Assembly: GCF_000234665.1 (NCBI RefSeq) | Contig: NC_018318.1 | Span: forward strand, 372,001 to 436,000 | Reading direction: 5' to 3' | DNA length: 64,000 nucleotides | From: Leishmania mexicana MHOM/GT/2001/U1103 | Lineage: Eukaryota; Euglenozoa; Kinetoplastea; Trypanosomatida; Trypanosomatidae | Shown: positions 22,481-32,018 of the stretch, one piece after another | Position numbering within the stretch: the stretch's first letter is position 1 | Layout: the number at the start of each line of letters is the position of its first letter | Translations under genes and position numbers: made by a program | The notes under the pieces: generated by a model | What the model was told of the DNA's origin: nothing | The model's database searches: none | Seen by the model: only the letters and a program-made list of their open reading frames with translations

Positions 22481-23791
22481 CTACACCACAGCACCTGAAA
22501 AGGATGGGGCGGTTGGGTAGCCCGCGAAGGTCTGTAGCAGCGGCACCACCGAGCTCGTGATCAAGCAGAGCGGTAACCCAGCGAGCAAGCCTGCGACGCC
22601 TTCTCGGCGCCATACCTGCACGGCGCAGTCCCATCCATTCGCATAGCGGCATCCGCGGCGCGCAGTCGCGGGAGTCTTGGTCTGGTCATCGCCTCCGTTG
22701 CAGACACTCCCCGCATCTGGAACAGGCAGCAACGCCATGCGCTGTCGAAGAACGACAAACGGACGCTGCAGGGCGTTGACAGATCCGGCAACCGCCAGCA
22801 GCACTCCCAAAGCAAAGAGGCGGTGCTGCCCAAGACGCACTAGCGTCAACGGTGCCGACGCTGCACCAGCGGTCGAGGCGTTTATCATCGCCCATTGCTG
22901 CATCCACCGCGACGCCGGCTTCACCACCGTCCACGCGAGCCCAAGTGACACGGCACGGCTGGCGAGATCGACGTCGAGTCCGTTCAAGAGAAGGCTACGA
23001 ATTCCCATCTGGCGGAGAATGCATCCCCAAACCTCGGTAGCGCTCGTGTATCGGTGTTGCCGCCGCTGCTGCTGCTCCTCCCGCTGCTGTGCAGGCTGCG
23101 GGGAAGGTTCGCAGACGGGCAGGGACGTGGCCGCCATGTAGTTTACTCGAATCGTCGTCCGTACTGCGCGCAGCGGCCACGAGAGAAGACTCATGACGAG
23201 CGTGAGTGCCACTGTCCGCGACAGCCCGGCCCACCACAACGCCGCCGCACCACCAGCTCCGCTGTTTGGGCTGGGCAACGGCGGACCAAGGCGGTTCATC
23301 AGGCTGCGCATGGCTGCAAACAGCAGCGCCTCCTCGACAAAGGTCGCCAGCACAAAGCCGACCTCCGCCTTACCGCCACGCAAGAAGCCACATATGCCCC
23401 TTTCCTCCTTGTAGAGATGACGCAGCCACCCAAAGGCACTGGTACGTGTCGACTGCTGCGACGGCGACTTGTCAGCAGCGACACCCGCGTTCGATGTGCT
23501 GGCGCGCGTCGCTTCCTTGCGCAGCTCTCCCTCCACGGCTGCCAAGCAATCCAGCCGAAGCAGCGCAACCTTGACCACAAAGCTAGCTGATGCCGTGGCT
23601 ACCGAGTTGCCCAGCACCGCAAGCGCCGACGTGATGTCCTCCACCGTGACGCTGCTGCTCACCGGCACGCCTTCCTCCTCCAGGAAAGCGTTGATGCTCG
23701 ACTCTGTCCGCCGACGGTGCTCCTCATCATCGAAGTCGTCCTCCGCATCGCCTCGTCGCCGCACAGGGTAATCCGTCGTCGCTGCGGACAT
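22481..23791 (-). CDS. Degenerate mitochondrial-carrier-like protein, paralogue of the neighbouring carrier
   Basis: The protein has 436 residues from ATG 23791 (MSAATTDYPV). It keeps the overall layout of the carrier 3 kb downstream and shares short blocks with it: LAAVEGELRKEA against LTAVEGELVRQG, GFLRGGKAEVG against GFLRGVMADAV, and VRTTIRVNYMAA against IRKTIMTNYMAD. However, the PxDxx[KR] signature is lost in repeat 1 (VVKVALLRLD). It reads PLRAVR and PFVVLR in repeats 2 and 3, with no acidic residue at the third motif position. A salt-bridge network like that of a working carrier is therefore unlikely. The N-terminus is acidic (DAEDDFDDEEH). Probably a mitochondrial membrane protein with a non-transport or altered role. 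Function unknown. Confidence 0.65.
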   Translation of the reverse strand: MSAATTDYPVRRRGDAEDDFDDEEHRRRTESSINAFLEEEGVPVSSSVTVEDITSALAVLGNSVATASASFVVKVALLRLDCLAAVEGELRKEATRASTSNAGVAADKSPSQQSTRTSAFGWLRHLYKEERGICGFLRGGKAEVGFVLATFVEEALLFAAMRSLMNRLGPPLPSPNSGAGGAAALWWAGLSRTVALTLVMSLLSWPLRAVRTTIRVNYMAATSLPVCEPSPQPAQQREEQQQRRQHRYTSATEVWGCILRQMGIRSLLLNGLDVDLASRAVSLGLAWTVVKPASRWMQQWAMINASTAGAASAPLTLVRLGQHRLFALGVLLAVAGSVNALQRPFVVLRQRMALLPVPDAGSVCNGGDDQTKTPATARRGCRYANGWDCAVQVWRREGVAGLLAGLPLCLITSSVVPLLQTFAGYPTAPSFSGAVV

Positions 23792-24043
23792 GTGGAGCTA
23801 TGGTTGCGTAAACCTGGTGTTACTGTGAGATCCGATTCGTGCCTGTTACAGCCACTCGCGTTTGTGTGCGTGCACATCGTGTGCCCTCAACGCAGCAGCA
23901 TGAGGAAAAGCAGTATGGAAAACAAAAAAGAAGGGGTGGCAGGGGAGGAGGGAGGTGCGCAAAGACATATCACCGGCACAAGAGACGCAACTCGAGCCGC
24001 AGCCAGAGCTGCTAGAACTACAGCAGGCGTGAGCAAGCTTGTC

Positions 24044-24090
<47 letters not shown>

Positions 24091-24243
24091 GTGCGGCACG
24101 CCTTTTTTCCACAGCAGTGGAACGTGCTTAGGTGTGCGAGTGCAGCTGCCTCCACGGCCACTCCGCGCTGTTTCGTGCGCATTCGATCACATCTCCTGCT
24201 CCTTCTCCCTACTTTTTCAGCCCTTCGCCTCCTTACGAGAAGC
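23792..24243. other. Intergenic with long (TG)n tract
   Basis: No supported gene. The gap carries the carrier-like gene's 5' UTR and the 3' UTR of the helical-repeat gene. Confidence 0.6.
24047..24094. repeat. (TG)n microsatellite
   Basis: About 20 uninterrupted GT units, then GCGTGTGTGC. It is the longest dinucleotide run in the window, CA on the transcribed-RNA sense strand. Confidence 0.95.
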
Positions 24244-27200
24244 CTAGTCGAACCCTAGCAGCTCGTCGAGGAAGGCCTCTGTGTCAAGGACATGCTGGCG
24301 GGCACCGCCGCCATCACCGTTTGTCAGCACAGCCTCCCCAGTTGGAGAGGTGTTCTTTCCAGCACCCACGTCACTGTCGCAGCCGAACCTCGACCTCCGC
24401 CCTTCGCCCCATAGCGCCAGCAGGGTTGCCCGCTCAGCGGGCGACAGAACGACACCCTTCTCCTGGAGTATTCGCCTCACGTCCGAGTACAACTTTGGTG
24501 AATGCACCGCCGGCGCACATTGTAGAACAGTTTCGACTAGCAGAGAAACATCACGGCTTGCAAGTGCAACACGAAGTGCGTCAGCCCAGCTGCCCACCCA
24601 GCGATCCGCTATGACGCCGCGAATAGTGTGACGCCTCCGCGACCAATCTAGTGGTAGCGCTGTACCAGGGGTCACGGCTGCGTGTCGCGCATCCGTCGCC
24701 AGCGTGGAAGGCGCGGCAGGAGACGCGTCCGCTGCGGCTATGAGCACCGCAGTGGCCACCTTAGCCGCGACCATGGTTGGTGACTGATAAGATGTGGAAG
24801 ACAAGGTGGCCACTGGAGAAGTTGCCTTGACTGACGTATGCAGCATCGCGTTCAACAGCTTGTACGTCATTATCTCCGTCGGATCCACAGCATCACCTAC
24901 GCGGCACCGCCACACGGCCCACAAGTCCAGAACGGCCCTGTTCTGTGATGGGCAGTGACGCAGGGCGTACGCGACCTGCGACACCACGAAGCCATCCAGG
25001 TAGGCGTCCGGGATCTCGTGGAAGCACGCCAGCGCCTCCGCCCAACGCCCGGCCAACGCGAGGAGGACGACAATGCGTCCAAGTGCGCGACTCAGCGACA
25101 CCAACGGCGATGCAGGCCTTGACGGTCGGGGGCCGGTGTGCAATAGTTCAGACCTCGTCTCTGGAATGACAGCGTTGTCGGATGGAGATGCACACACCGC
25201 GTGGTGCCAATACCGTCGGGCAAAGTTCCACAGAGCCAAGGCTCCTTGCCACGATGCGCCAGAAGGCTGGACCACCTCGCACGCAACGAGGCCCTTGCCA
25301 AGTCGGTGAAGAAACGAGAATGGATCTACCGGCAGGGGCGTGGACGTTGACGAGCGACAGCGAGAAGGGCCCTTCACCGCCTCGAGCACCCAGTCCTGTG
25401 TGTCTACACTCAAACTATCCGTGCCCACCATGTCAGGAAGACCTTCACGAGAGTTGTGACTCAAGCAGAGCCGCAATGCTGTGGTCCAGTCGCCTTGCGC
25501 CGTGGCATCGTCGATGCGTTGCAGCAGCCGCTTCAGTGAAAGCCCAGCTGCCTGGGTCGTTGGCTGGTCCAGGCTGGCAAGGCGTGACTGCGCTGGTAGT
25601 GAGCGCATAGCCAGCCGCAGTGCTTCCCAGGTGCCACCAAGGCCCTCAGTCTCCACAATCTGCTCATGCCACATGCGGAAGGTCTCTAACGCGTCTCCAC
25701 CGTTCTCTGGCGCGGCGGGGCTGCAGTGGCCGCGAAGACGTTGTAAGGTACGCGCTGCGTTGCTGAATACCGTCCGCAGGCGCATATGACCTTGCCCATC
25801 TGCTCCTTCACCATCATCCCTTCGGACGTCATCCGCCGTTGAGGAAGAGCCCAAGAGAATGGACTGGACGACCTCGCTCATCAACGCGCACACCGACGGC
25901 GATAGCAGCGGTGGCTGCTCCTGATTCCTTTCCCACCACGCCGCCGATGCGCTGCGACGACTGTCGCTGCTCGTTTTCTTTCGCTTGCCGTCGCAGACCG
26001 TGGTAAGCTCCTCCTTCAACAGACGCTGCCACTCGTCAGATGTGCTGTGCGCATCAAGAAGCGCTAGCAGAAGCAGCGCCACTGTCTCTGTTATTGCGCC
26101 CATATGCTGTCCCGCTCGAGTGGCAGAATTCCAGAAGGCGAGCTTCGTCAGCTCCCCAACTGCTTCCTCCAGGAATAAACCAAGACAACGACGGTGGGCC
26201 TGCGACGGACTCTTGCTCGGGTCGGTGCACTCGTTGCAGCACCACAACCATTGCCCGAAAAGATGTCGCCATACGCGCAAGGGCGGCGCAGGGTTCTCCG
26301 GGTCCATCTGCCCAATTTTGACCTCTCTCGGGGGAGCGGTGGCACTGCTGTTCATCATCTCTAAAAGAAGCAGCATGTCGCGCGTTCGCATCGTATCGCG
26401 CTCCACAACGTGTGTAAAAAGAGCGAGCAACAACGCCAACCGTGGCGATGACGGCGGCGAGACAGCCTGCATGGTGCGCCGCCACACATGCCACGCAGCC
26501 GCGCCGTGGCCGCACCACAACAGCAGCCAAACAGACACCTCCTGCAGCGATACAAGCATGAAAGGAATCATCGCGCAATCGTCGGCGTCCTCAGCGGCTG
26601 TCAGCGCACTGGCTCTGCGGAGATGCAAACCACTTGCTGGCGAAGCGGGCCGTGACGCTTGCGCATGTTGGGTGGCGGTGGGGTTTTCTTGCTCGTGGCA
26701 GCGAAGCACTTCCAGCGCTTCGCACCACGCCCCGGTGCCAATGAGCTGACACAGTCGCCAGTGCAGCGGCGACATGGCAGAGTGCGCGTCACTGGTACTG
26801 GTGTGTAGCAGCAGTGAGGCGCACGGGGGTTCTGGACGCATACAAGCGGCGTAACTCGCAGCTAGTGGAGCATCGGCGCCGGATGCACTGCGTGACGTGG
26901 CGGCCTCGATACGCTCGGTGCTCGACTCTCCTGACGTCATGGCACCGTGACGTCGTCGCCCTCGGTGACGGAAACGGCCCTGCGCTCTCCACACACTTGA
27001 CTTCACTGGTGCGACGAACTGTGTTACCACGTGTGCATCTACACTATGTGCGCCACTGCGCGAGGTGGCCGGCATTCGGCCCGAATTGCTCTCGCCGTGA
27101 ATGTTCAAGTGACCTGCGGGGGCCGGTGGTGACGGCGGAGCGGCAGGTGGTGGCAGAGACGACACCCACCGTCTCGGGGTGCGCAGTGCTATGTTGACAA

Positions 27201-27378
27201 CATCTTTCCTTTGTAGGTCACTGCGCTGGAGCCCAAACACCTTTGCCTGTGAAGACAGCAGAAGGCGTCGCCGAAATGGCAGCGCGCCACCCATGCAACG
27301 ACGGCTGATGCTCTGCGCACTGCAAAGACGTTCGGACGTTCCACCATGGAAGAAGCACGTTGCCCGTGAGCTTCTCAT
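24244..27378 (-). CDS. Large helical-repeat (PPR/TPR-like) protein, probably mitochondrial
   Basis: This 1044-residue protein starts at ATG 27378. The first 70 residues are basic and Ser-rich with few acids (MRSSRATCFFHGGTSERLCS...), which fits mitochondrial import. Residues 80-200 are Pro/Ser/Ala-rich. From about 200 onward, Trp/Ala/Leu-rich helical hairpins recur: LIGTGAWCEALEVLRC, AQGDWTTALRLCL, ALAGRWAEALACFHEI, DRWVGSWADALRVALA. This is the shape of PPR or TPR arrays, with the spacing too irregular for a confident count. Such proteins in trypanosomatids usually bind mitochondrial rRNA or mRNA, but nothing here shows the RNA target. No catalytic motif is seen. The acidic C-terminus (AFLDELLGFD) is short. 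Confidence 0.7.
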   Translation of the reverse strand: MRSSRATCFFHGGTSERLCSAQSISRRCMGGALPFRRRLLLSSQAKVFGLQRSDLQRKDVVNIALRTPRRWVSSLPPPAAPPSPPAPAGHLNIHGESNSGRMPATSRSGAHSVDAHVVTQFVAPVKSSVWRAQGRFRHRGRRRHGAMTSGESSTERIEAATSRSASGADAPLAASYAACMRPEPPCASLLLHTSTSDAHSAMSPLHWRLCQLIGTGAWCEALEVLRCHEQENPTATQHAQASRPASPASGLHLRRASALTAAEDADDCAMIPFMLVSLQEVSVWLLLWCGHGAAAWHVWRRTMQAVSPPSSPRLALLLALFTHVVERDTMRTRDMLLLLEMMNSSATAPPREVKIGQMDPENPAPPLRVWRHLFGQWLWCCNECTDPSKSPSQAHRRCLGLFLEEAVGELTKLAFWNSATRAGQHMGAITETVALLLLALLDAHSTSDEWQRLLKEELTTVCDGKRKKTSSDSRRSASAAWWERNQEQPPLLSPSVCALMSEVVQSILLGSSSTADDVRRDDGEGADGQGHMRLRTVFSNAARTLQRLRGHCSPAAPENGGDALETFRMWHEQIVETEGLGGTWEALRLAMRSLPAQSRLASLDQPTTQAAGLSLKRLLQRIDDATAQGDWTTALRLCLSHNSREGLPDMVGTDSLSVDTQDWVLEAVKGPSRCRSSTSTPLPVDPFSFLHRLGKGLVACEVVQPSGASWQGALALWNFARRYWHHAVCASPSDNAVIPETRSELLHTGPRPSRPASPLVSLSRALGRIVVLLALAGRWAEALACFHEIPDAYLDGFVVSQVAYALRHCPSQNRAVLDLWAVWRCRVGDAVDPTEIMTYKLLNAMLHTSVKATSPVATLSSTSYQSPTMVAAKVATAVLIAAADASPAAPSTLATDARHAAVTPGTALPLDWSRRRHTIRGVIADRWVGSWADALRVALASRDVSLLVETVLQCAPAVHSPKLYSDVRRILQEKGVVLSPAERATLLALWGEGRRSRFGCDSDVGAGKNTSPTGEAVLTNGDGGGARQHVLDTEAFLDELLGFD

Positions 27379-28785
27379 GGCACCACTTCACAGCAGAAAG
27401 AACACAACATGCGATAAGAAGCCGAGGGGGGCTTTCTCCAACAAGCGTCGCTTGTGTACGCTTGGGTGCAGCGAACCTCCGACGGTTGCGTGTACGTCCG
27501 TGCCATGGAGACGCTGCAAGGGGAAGGGCGTAATGCGCCGACTATCACGGGGGACGCAGGCGTGTAAAGGCGCGTGCCAGGCACAGATGCGCCAGAAAAA
27601 GTAGAAAAGGAAATAGGAATATGAGAGAGAGAAAGACAACACAAGCGAAGGACGTGGTCCGATGGAGCATGGGAAAGCCATATGTGTTGATGGTGTGTGT
27701 AGGGGGAGGGGGCGGCGGAGGGGGTTTGTGCCACAAAAGGAGATACCCCGAAGTATTCTGTGTCCCGGTTGCTGGAGAGAGGGAGGTGGCACCCGGTGAG
27801 CAGCACAACTTTCCCACCGTGTGCCAGCGAGCACACACACACACACATACGCAGCAGGCCTTCACGGGGGGCCTGTAGTCTACATGCGCGCGAAGGAGCA
27901 CCACATAATGCACGTGCACACCTCTCTATCAGCCCACTCTGGCGAATCCCTTGTGTGTGCACGTGTGTGTGTGTATGCGTGTGTTGAGAGGTATCGCTCT
28001 CACCCTGAAAGCGACAAGCACGAAAGCTTTGCCTTTCATCGCCGTATTTCTATTCGTTCGCGCCGCCGCAGGCTAAGCGGCGCCGGTACGCAACAATAGC
28101 GCCATCGTCACCAGGGAAGCGGGAGGAGGATGCTGGCAAAGGCCCGAAGCACACATGAGCACGACAGCAGCAGAGGCTGACAGTACAAGGAGCGCAGCAC
28201 AACAGACAAAAGACACACACACAGAGGGAGAGAACTATAATACATGTGAAAAAGATAGAGGGAGGGACGAGAACGCGCGTACACACAGACAGACACACGA
28301 GCCCCCTCGAACACCAACGCCAAGGCAGGCAGACGTATACCCCATACAGAGTGGGGGTACGACGGGCATCAGCACTGCGCATTCGTGCGGGCTTGTGCTT
28401 TTTTTTTGGGGGGGGGGAGGGCGTGTCTGTGTGCGCGTCAGCTGTCAGGCTCAGCGGAAAGAAACATTGAAGGAGACCCAGCACCACCACAACAGCAGCA
28501 GCAGCAGCAACACAGGGGAAACGCGGCAAACAAAAGGAGCGAGTACGAGCACAAACACCCACGCGAGCGCACCCGTGGCCTGGCGCGATCCGCCTCCCGA
28601 GGGGAGGGAAAGGAGGGGAGCGGGTGGGGGGTGGGGCACCGGCTCCAATCCGTGACCCGCACGACAACGCATCTGCATAGACCTCCAACATCGGCCAACC
28701 CGCACGGGCAAATTGTCTAACCTGTCCATTCCCCTCCCGCGCCCTTTCGCTTTTTTTTTCTAACCACTGGCTTGGCACCGTCATG
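27379..28785. other. Intergenic between helical-repeat gene and CFAP96-like gene
   Basis: No supported gene. It has CA/TG blocks at 27833-27850 and 27956-27982. A CAG/CAA-rich stretch at about 28,490-28,510 and G-runs (28,405-28,420) give spurious frames on both strands. Confidence 0.6.
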
Positions 28786-29730
28786 TCACATCCGCGATGG
28801 CATCGACGAGAGCGCCGCTTCCGCGCCGATCGTCTGCGTGAGGTTTGCCTTGCGGTACGTCTTGAGGGACGGCAGGTTATTCTCTGTCAGGTCCAGCCCA
28901 GCACCCTTGCGTGCCTCCGACGTTGCCAAGCCAGTCGACCACGGTGCGTGCACTGGCATGGACCACTTGGTGCGCGTGTGCCACGTGCGGAACGGGTGTC
29001 GGTTGTTTCGAATCGGCCCCTTGTCGTACGGGTCAGGGATCCACTCCACGTCACCCCCGATGTGCAGGTGATCCGGCTTGCCAGCGCGGAAAGGGCCATA
29101 GGTCTTGCGCGGCTTTCTCTCCGGCTCCCCCTGCGGCATCCACTTGGGGTAGTCGTGCTTCACGGGGCCGGTGCGGAAGTGCCAGATGCGGCCGCGGTTC
29201 GGCTTGTCGTTGTACGGGTCAGGAATGTGCTCGGCAGCGCCGCCGAGGTAGTCGCAGGGCCCGCCAGCCTTCATGGCACCCATCCGCAGTGACGTCCCCG
29301 TGTCATCGCCGTCACCTTCCGGCATGTACGGGTACTTGGAGAAGAGGCCGCGCTTCAGAGGGTCTTTGCGGGTAAACATGGCCGTCTGGCGAGGCACATT
29401 GTTCGGCTTCACAGGACGGCCAGGATCCGTGTCGAGCGGCAGGTGCCCCATGCCGCCCATGTCTGTCCCTCGCCCCAGCGCAAAATCCATGCGGTCGCCA
29501 GCGCTGCGGTCGTTGACGTGCTGCGGCTCAATTGGCGCCGCGTACGGACCGCCGCCTGCGTACTCATATTGAAACTGGCCGCCGGCGCGGAGATCGTGGA
29601 ATGGGGCACTCTCGCGTGTGATGTGATCCTGCTCGCAGTCGTAGAGGTGATGCCAGTTGGTCCAGTGCCGTCGGTTGTCCCAGTTCTTGGGACGGAGGTT
29701 GTGAATCGTCTCCAGGCGGCCCTCCGTCAT
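28786..29730 (-). CDS. CFAP96 (C4orf47)-like cilia/flagella-associated protein
   Basis: This 314-residue protein starts at ATG 29730. It is rich in Gly, Pro, Asp and Trp with no membrane segment. It contains RGLFSKYPYM near 127-136, like the GLFSEM.Y start of animal CFAP96. Two similar blocks follow: GGAAEHIPDPYNDKPNRGRI at 163-182 and GGDVEWIPDPYDKGPIRNNR at 225-244. Each comes shortly after or before a K-x-G-P-F type segment (KTYGPFRAGKPDHLHIGG). CFAP96 proteins are small microtubule-associated components of cilia, so a location in the flagellar axoneme or basal body is inferred. The family match is from motif memory only and is not certain. Confidence 0.55.
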   Translation of the reverse strand: MTEGRLETIHNLRPKNWDNRRHWTNWHHLYDCEQDHITRESAPFHDLRAGGQFQYEYAGGGPYAAPIEPQHVNDRSAGDRMDFALGRGTDMGGMGHLPLDTDPGRPVKPNNVPRQTAMFTRKDPLKRGLFSKYPYMPEGDGDDTGTSLRMGAMKAGGPCDYLGGAAEHIPDPYNDKPNRGRIWHFRTGPVKHDYPKWMPQGEPERKPRKTYGPFRAGKPDHLHIGGDVEWIPDPYDKGPIRNNRHPFRTWHTRTKWSMPVHAPWSTGLATSEARKGAGLDLTENNLPSLKTYRKANLTQTIGAEAALSSMPSRM

Positions 29731-30500
29731 TATGCTGAAGCGCTTCTAGTTTTGGGTATTGCTAGGCGAGGCAGTGCGCTTATCTCGCGGAGCGCCGTCG
29801 GAAACACTCGGCTCGGCACCGGAAGTGCAGGGAGCGAGACGGCGAGACACAAATCGCCAGCCCCACACAAAAAGGCGGAGACGGGGAGGAGGGGGGGGGC
29901 GAGGGCGAGCAAGACCCGAGGAGCACGTGTGCGGAAGGAAGTAATCTTCCTACGGAATGGCGTACGCGTGTGCGTAGATGCGGCGGTGGTTCGGCGAGAT
30001 GGGGAAAGGGTTAGGGAAGGGCAAGAGGAAGTGGCGGAGGGCGGGGGACAGGCAACGTGTGCGCGAAGAAGACGGAGAGGGGCAAGCACAAGCGAGTGCC
30101 GCCGCACGGCAACAAAAAAAAAGCTTTGCGAATCCTTCACCACTGGAGCGCCTCGGCCAAGCTCTCCTCGTGCAGATACACGTACGCAACAAAAAGAAAA
30201 ACCCCGTGCACACGCTATCCATTCACCCGTCAGCGTTTGTTTGTTTGTTTGTTTTCCTCCTCCTCCCTTGGCTGCTAGCTGCGGGTCCAGAAGCTCCTCG
30301 ACACCCACGCGAGACACACACGCAACGATATAAAAGACGCACCGCCTGTGAACCACGAGGGTCACGGAAGTGTCCGTTTCAAGGAAAGCCCCAGTACTCC
30401 CTCACACAGATCAGTGAGATGCAGAGGTGACGCTCTTCGCCCCCCCTCCTCCTCCTCGTGGAGCAGCCACTTGTTTCCCCGCTTCGCCTCGCATCTGGTC
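29731..30500. other. Intergenic between CFAP96-like and sulfotransferase-like genes
   Basis: No supported gene. It has GA-rich blocks and a (TTTG)4 run at 30,237-30,252. Frames on both strands are low-complexity. Confidence 0.6.
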
Positions 30501-32018
30501 TCACCGAAACCCTCTGCGCTCTTGTTGGAAGTGCCCCACCATCGGCTGGCCTGCCCCGAGTGCCGGCGCCGAGCGAGGCTCGCTAGATCCGTGTGCGATA
30601 CCCCGCATCGCCATCGCGTCAGCCGGCGCGGCAAGCGGGGTGTACTCCTTCACTGTGATGCCAAACTTCTTCTCAAACGCGAACTCCGCGAACTGGTAAA
30701 TGTAGTCCTGGAAAACGTCGCCGATAACGCCGTCGTGCAGGCAGAAATACGGCATCTGCGCATCGTGCAGCGGGCGAGAGACGGACACGTACTCCGTCTG
30801 CCCGCTGATCATCTGCATGCGACGATAGCGGTCCAGCTCGATGCTAAAGTAGTCGAGCGTCTTTGTCGCCACCCGCGTTGCATGTCGCTTCACATCGCAG
30901 TTTGACCAATGCGCCATGCGGCGCTGATCGAACTTTCCGTAGTACTCGATTGCGTACGCGGTACCAGAGCCGAAAATGCCCAACACCTTCTCCCCCATGG
31001 ACGCCAGCTGTGAGTCACTTGGCGGTTTGCCCGTGTACAGGGTGTTGTGTAGACACAACGCGGAGCACAGGGATGGCAAGCATTGGCTGAGTGCACGATG
31101 CACCCAAATCGCCTTCATCTTGGGGAAGACGGTGTTGACAGCGTCGGGGCTGAGGATGGCGAATGGGCTGTACAGCAGCCACTGCGGGCGAAGCAACACA
31201 TTCTTTGTGCCGTAGGTTTGCAGCTCCATCACATTGTCGATGGGTTCGAACTCCCGTGTCACAGGCTCGGAGAAGTGTCCGCACTTCCGGTACCACTGAA
31301 GTAGTTCCATCACACGACGCACCTCAGTGTACACCGGCAGCTGGTCCTCCTCCAGGCACTCAAGCAGGTACTCGTCGAGTCCGTGAAGCAGACCCCACGC
31401 GTACGACTGCGGCGTCATGAGATGCAGGGTAAGGTCATCGTCGACTTGGTCCTCCTGCGGCACCCGAACGCACAGGAAGTCTGGGTGCAGATACGAAAAG
31501 CCGCGGAACTTTTTGCGAAACGCGTCACGGCGCTCGAGGTCGAGCAGGAGGGACGGAGACAAGGTGTCGCACTGACGCGGCGTTAGGAACAAGCCCGAGC
31601 GGGCCAGCACATGTGCAGCCATGTGACCGTTCGAGCGAGGCAGGCCCATCACCACGATTGGGTTGTCGACTGCAGGCTCCTTTGCGATTTCACCACCATT
31701 CAGCCGGTACACTTCCTCGACGGCGAGCCGCTGAGCCAAGGCGTTGGTTAGCCGCGAGCGCAGCAGCTGACTACCATGCTTTGTGGTGCCCGTCTTGTCT
31801 CGGCAGGCACGACACAGCTTTTTCCACCAGCGCGCGTGCGGCAGGCCTGCCTCGGACGGCACTGCCACATTCGCTGCGGCGCACGCGTCCATGACGACAG
31901 CCTCAAATTCAAAGCTCTCCTGCGCGGCGCGCGAGGTGAATATGTCGAGGAGGCGAGCCGGCCACGATCCGCCGCGGACCACGTCGCGCACCCCCGCCAT
32001 CGACTTTAGTCCAATCAT
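30501..32018 (-). CDS. Sulfotransferase-fold family protein
   Basis: This 505-residue protein resembles the bacterial-type sulfotransferase (P-loop) family. The segment NPIVVMGLPRSNGHMAAHVL (119-138) occupies the place of the 5'-phosphosulfate loop 'VTGLPRSGTTLL', but GTT is replaced by NGH. Further family-like blocks are TPRQCDTLSPSLLLDLERRD and FPKMKAIWVHRALSQCLPSL near 300, which fits the 3'-phosphate-binding 'R.P' region only loosely. A C-terminal stretch has LDRYRRMQM. The ATG at 32018 (MIGLKSMAGV) is chosen because the upstream frame to 32540 is low-complexity and pyrimidine-rich. Whether PAPS is bound is uncertain given the altered loop. No signal peptide or clear membrane anchor. Confidence 0.65.
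   Translation of the reverse strand: MIGLKSMAGVRDVVRGGSWPARLLDIFTSRAAQESFEFEAVVMDACAAANVAVPSEAGLPHARWWKKLCRACRDKTGTTKHGSQLLRSRLTNALAQRLAVEEVYRLNGGEIAKEPAVDNPIVVMGLPRSNGHMAAHVLARSGLFLTPRQCDTLSPSLLLDLERRDAFRKKFRGFSYLHPDFLCVRVPQEDQVDDDLTLHLMTPQSYAWGLLHGLDEYLLECLEEDQLPVYTEVRRVMELLQWYRKCGHFSEPVTREFEPIDNVMELQTYGTKNVLLRPQWLLYSPFAILSPDAVNTVFPKMKAIWVHRALSQCLPSLCSALCLHNTLYTGKPPSDSQLASMGEKVLGIFGSGTAYAIEYYGKFDQRRMAHWSNCDVKRHATRVATKTLDYFSIELDRYRRMQMISGQTEYVSVSRPLHDAQMPYFCLHDGVIGDVFQDYIYQFAEFAFEKKFGITVKEYTPLAAPADAMAMRGIAHGSSEPRSAPALGAGQPMVGHFQQERRGFR

Noticed and set aside
31225..31260. GGTTCGAACT resembling a tRNA B box
   Set aside because: Lies in the coding frame of the sulfotransferase-like gene with no matching A box or cloverleaf.
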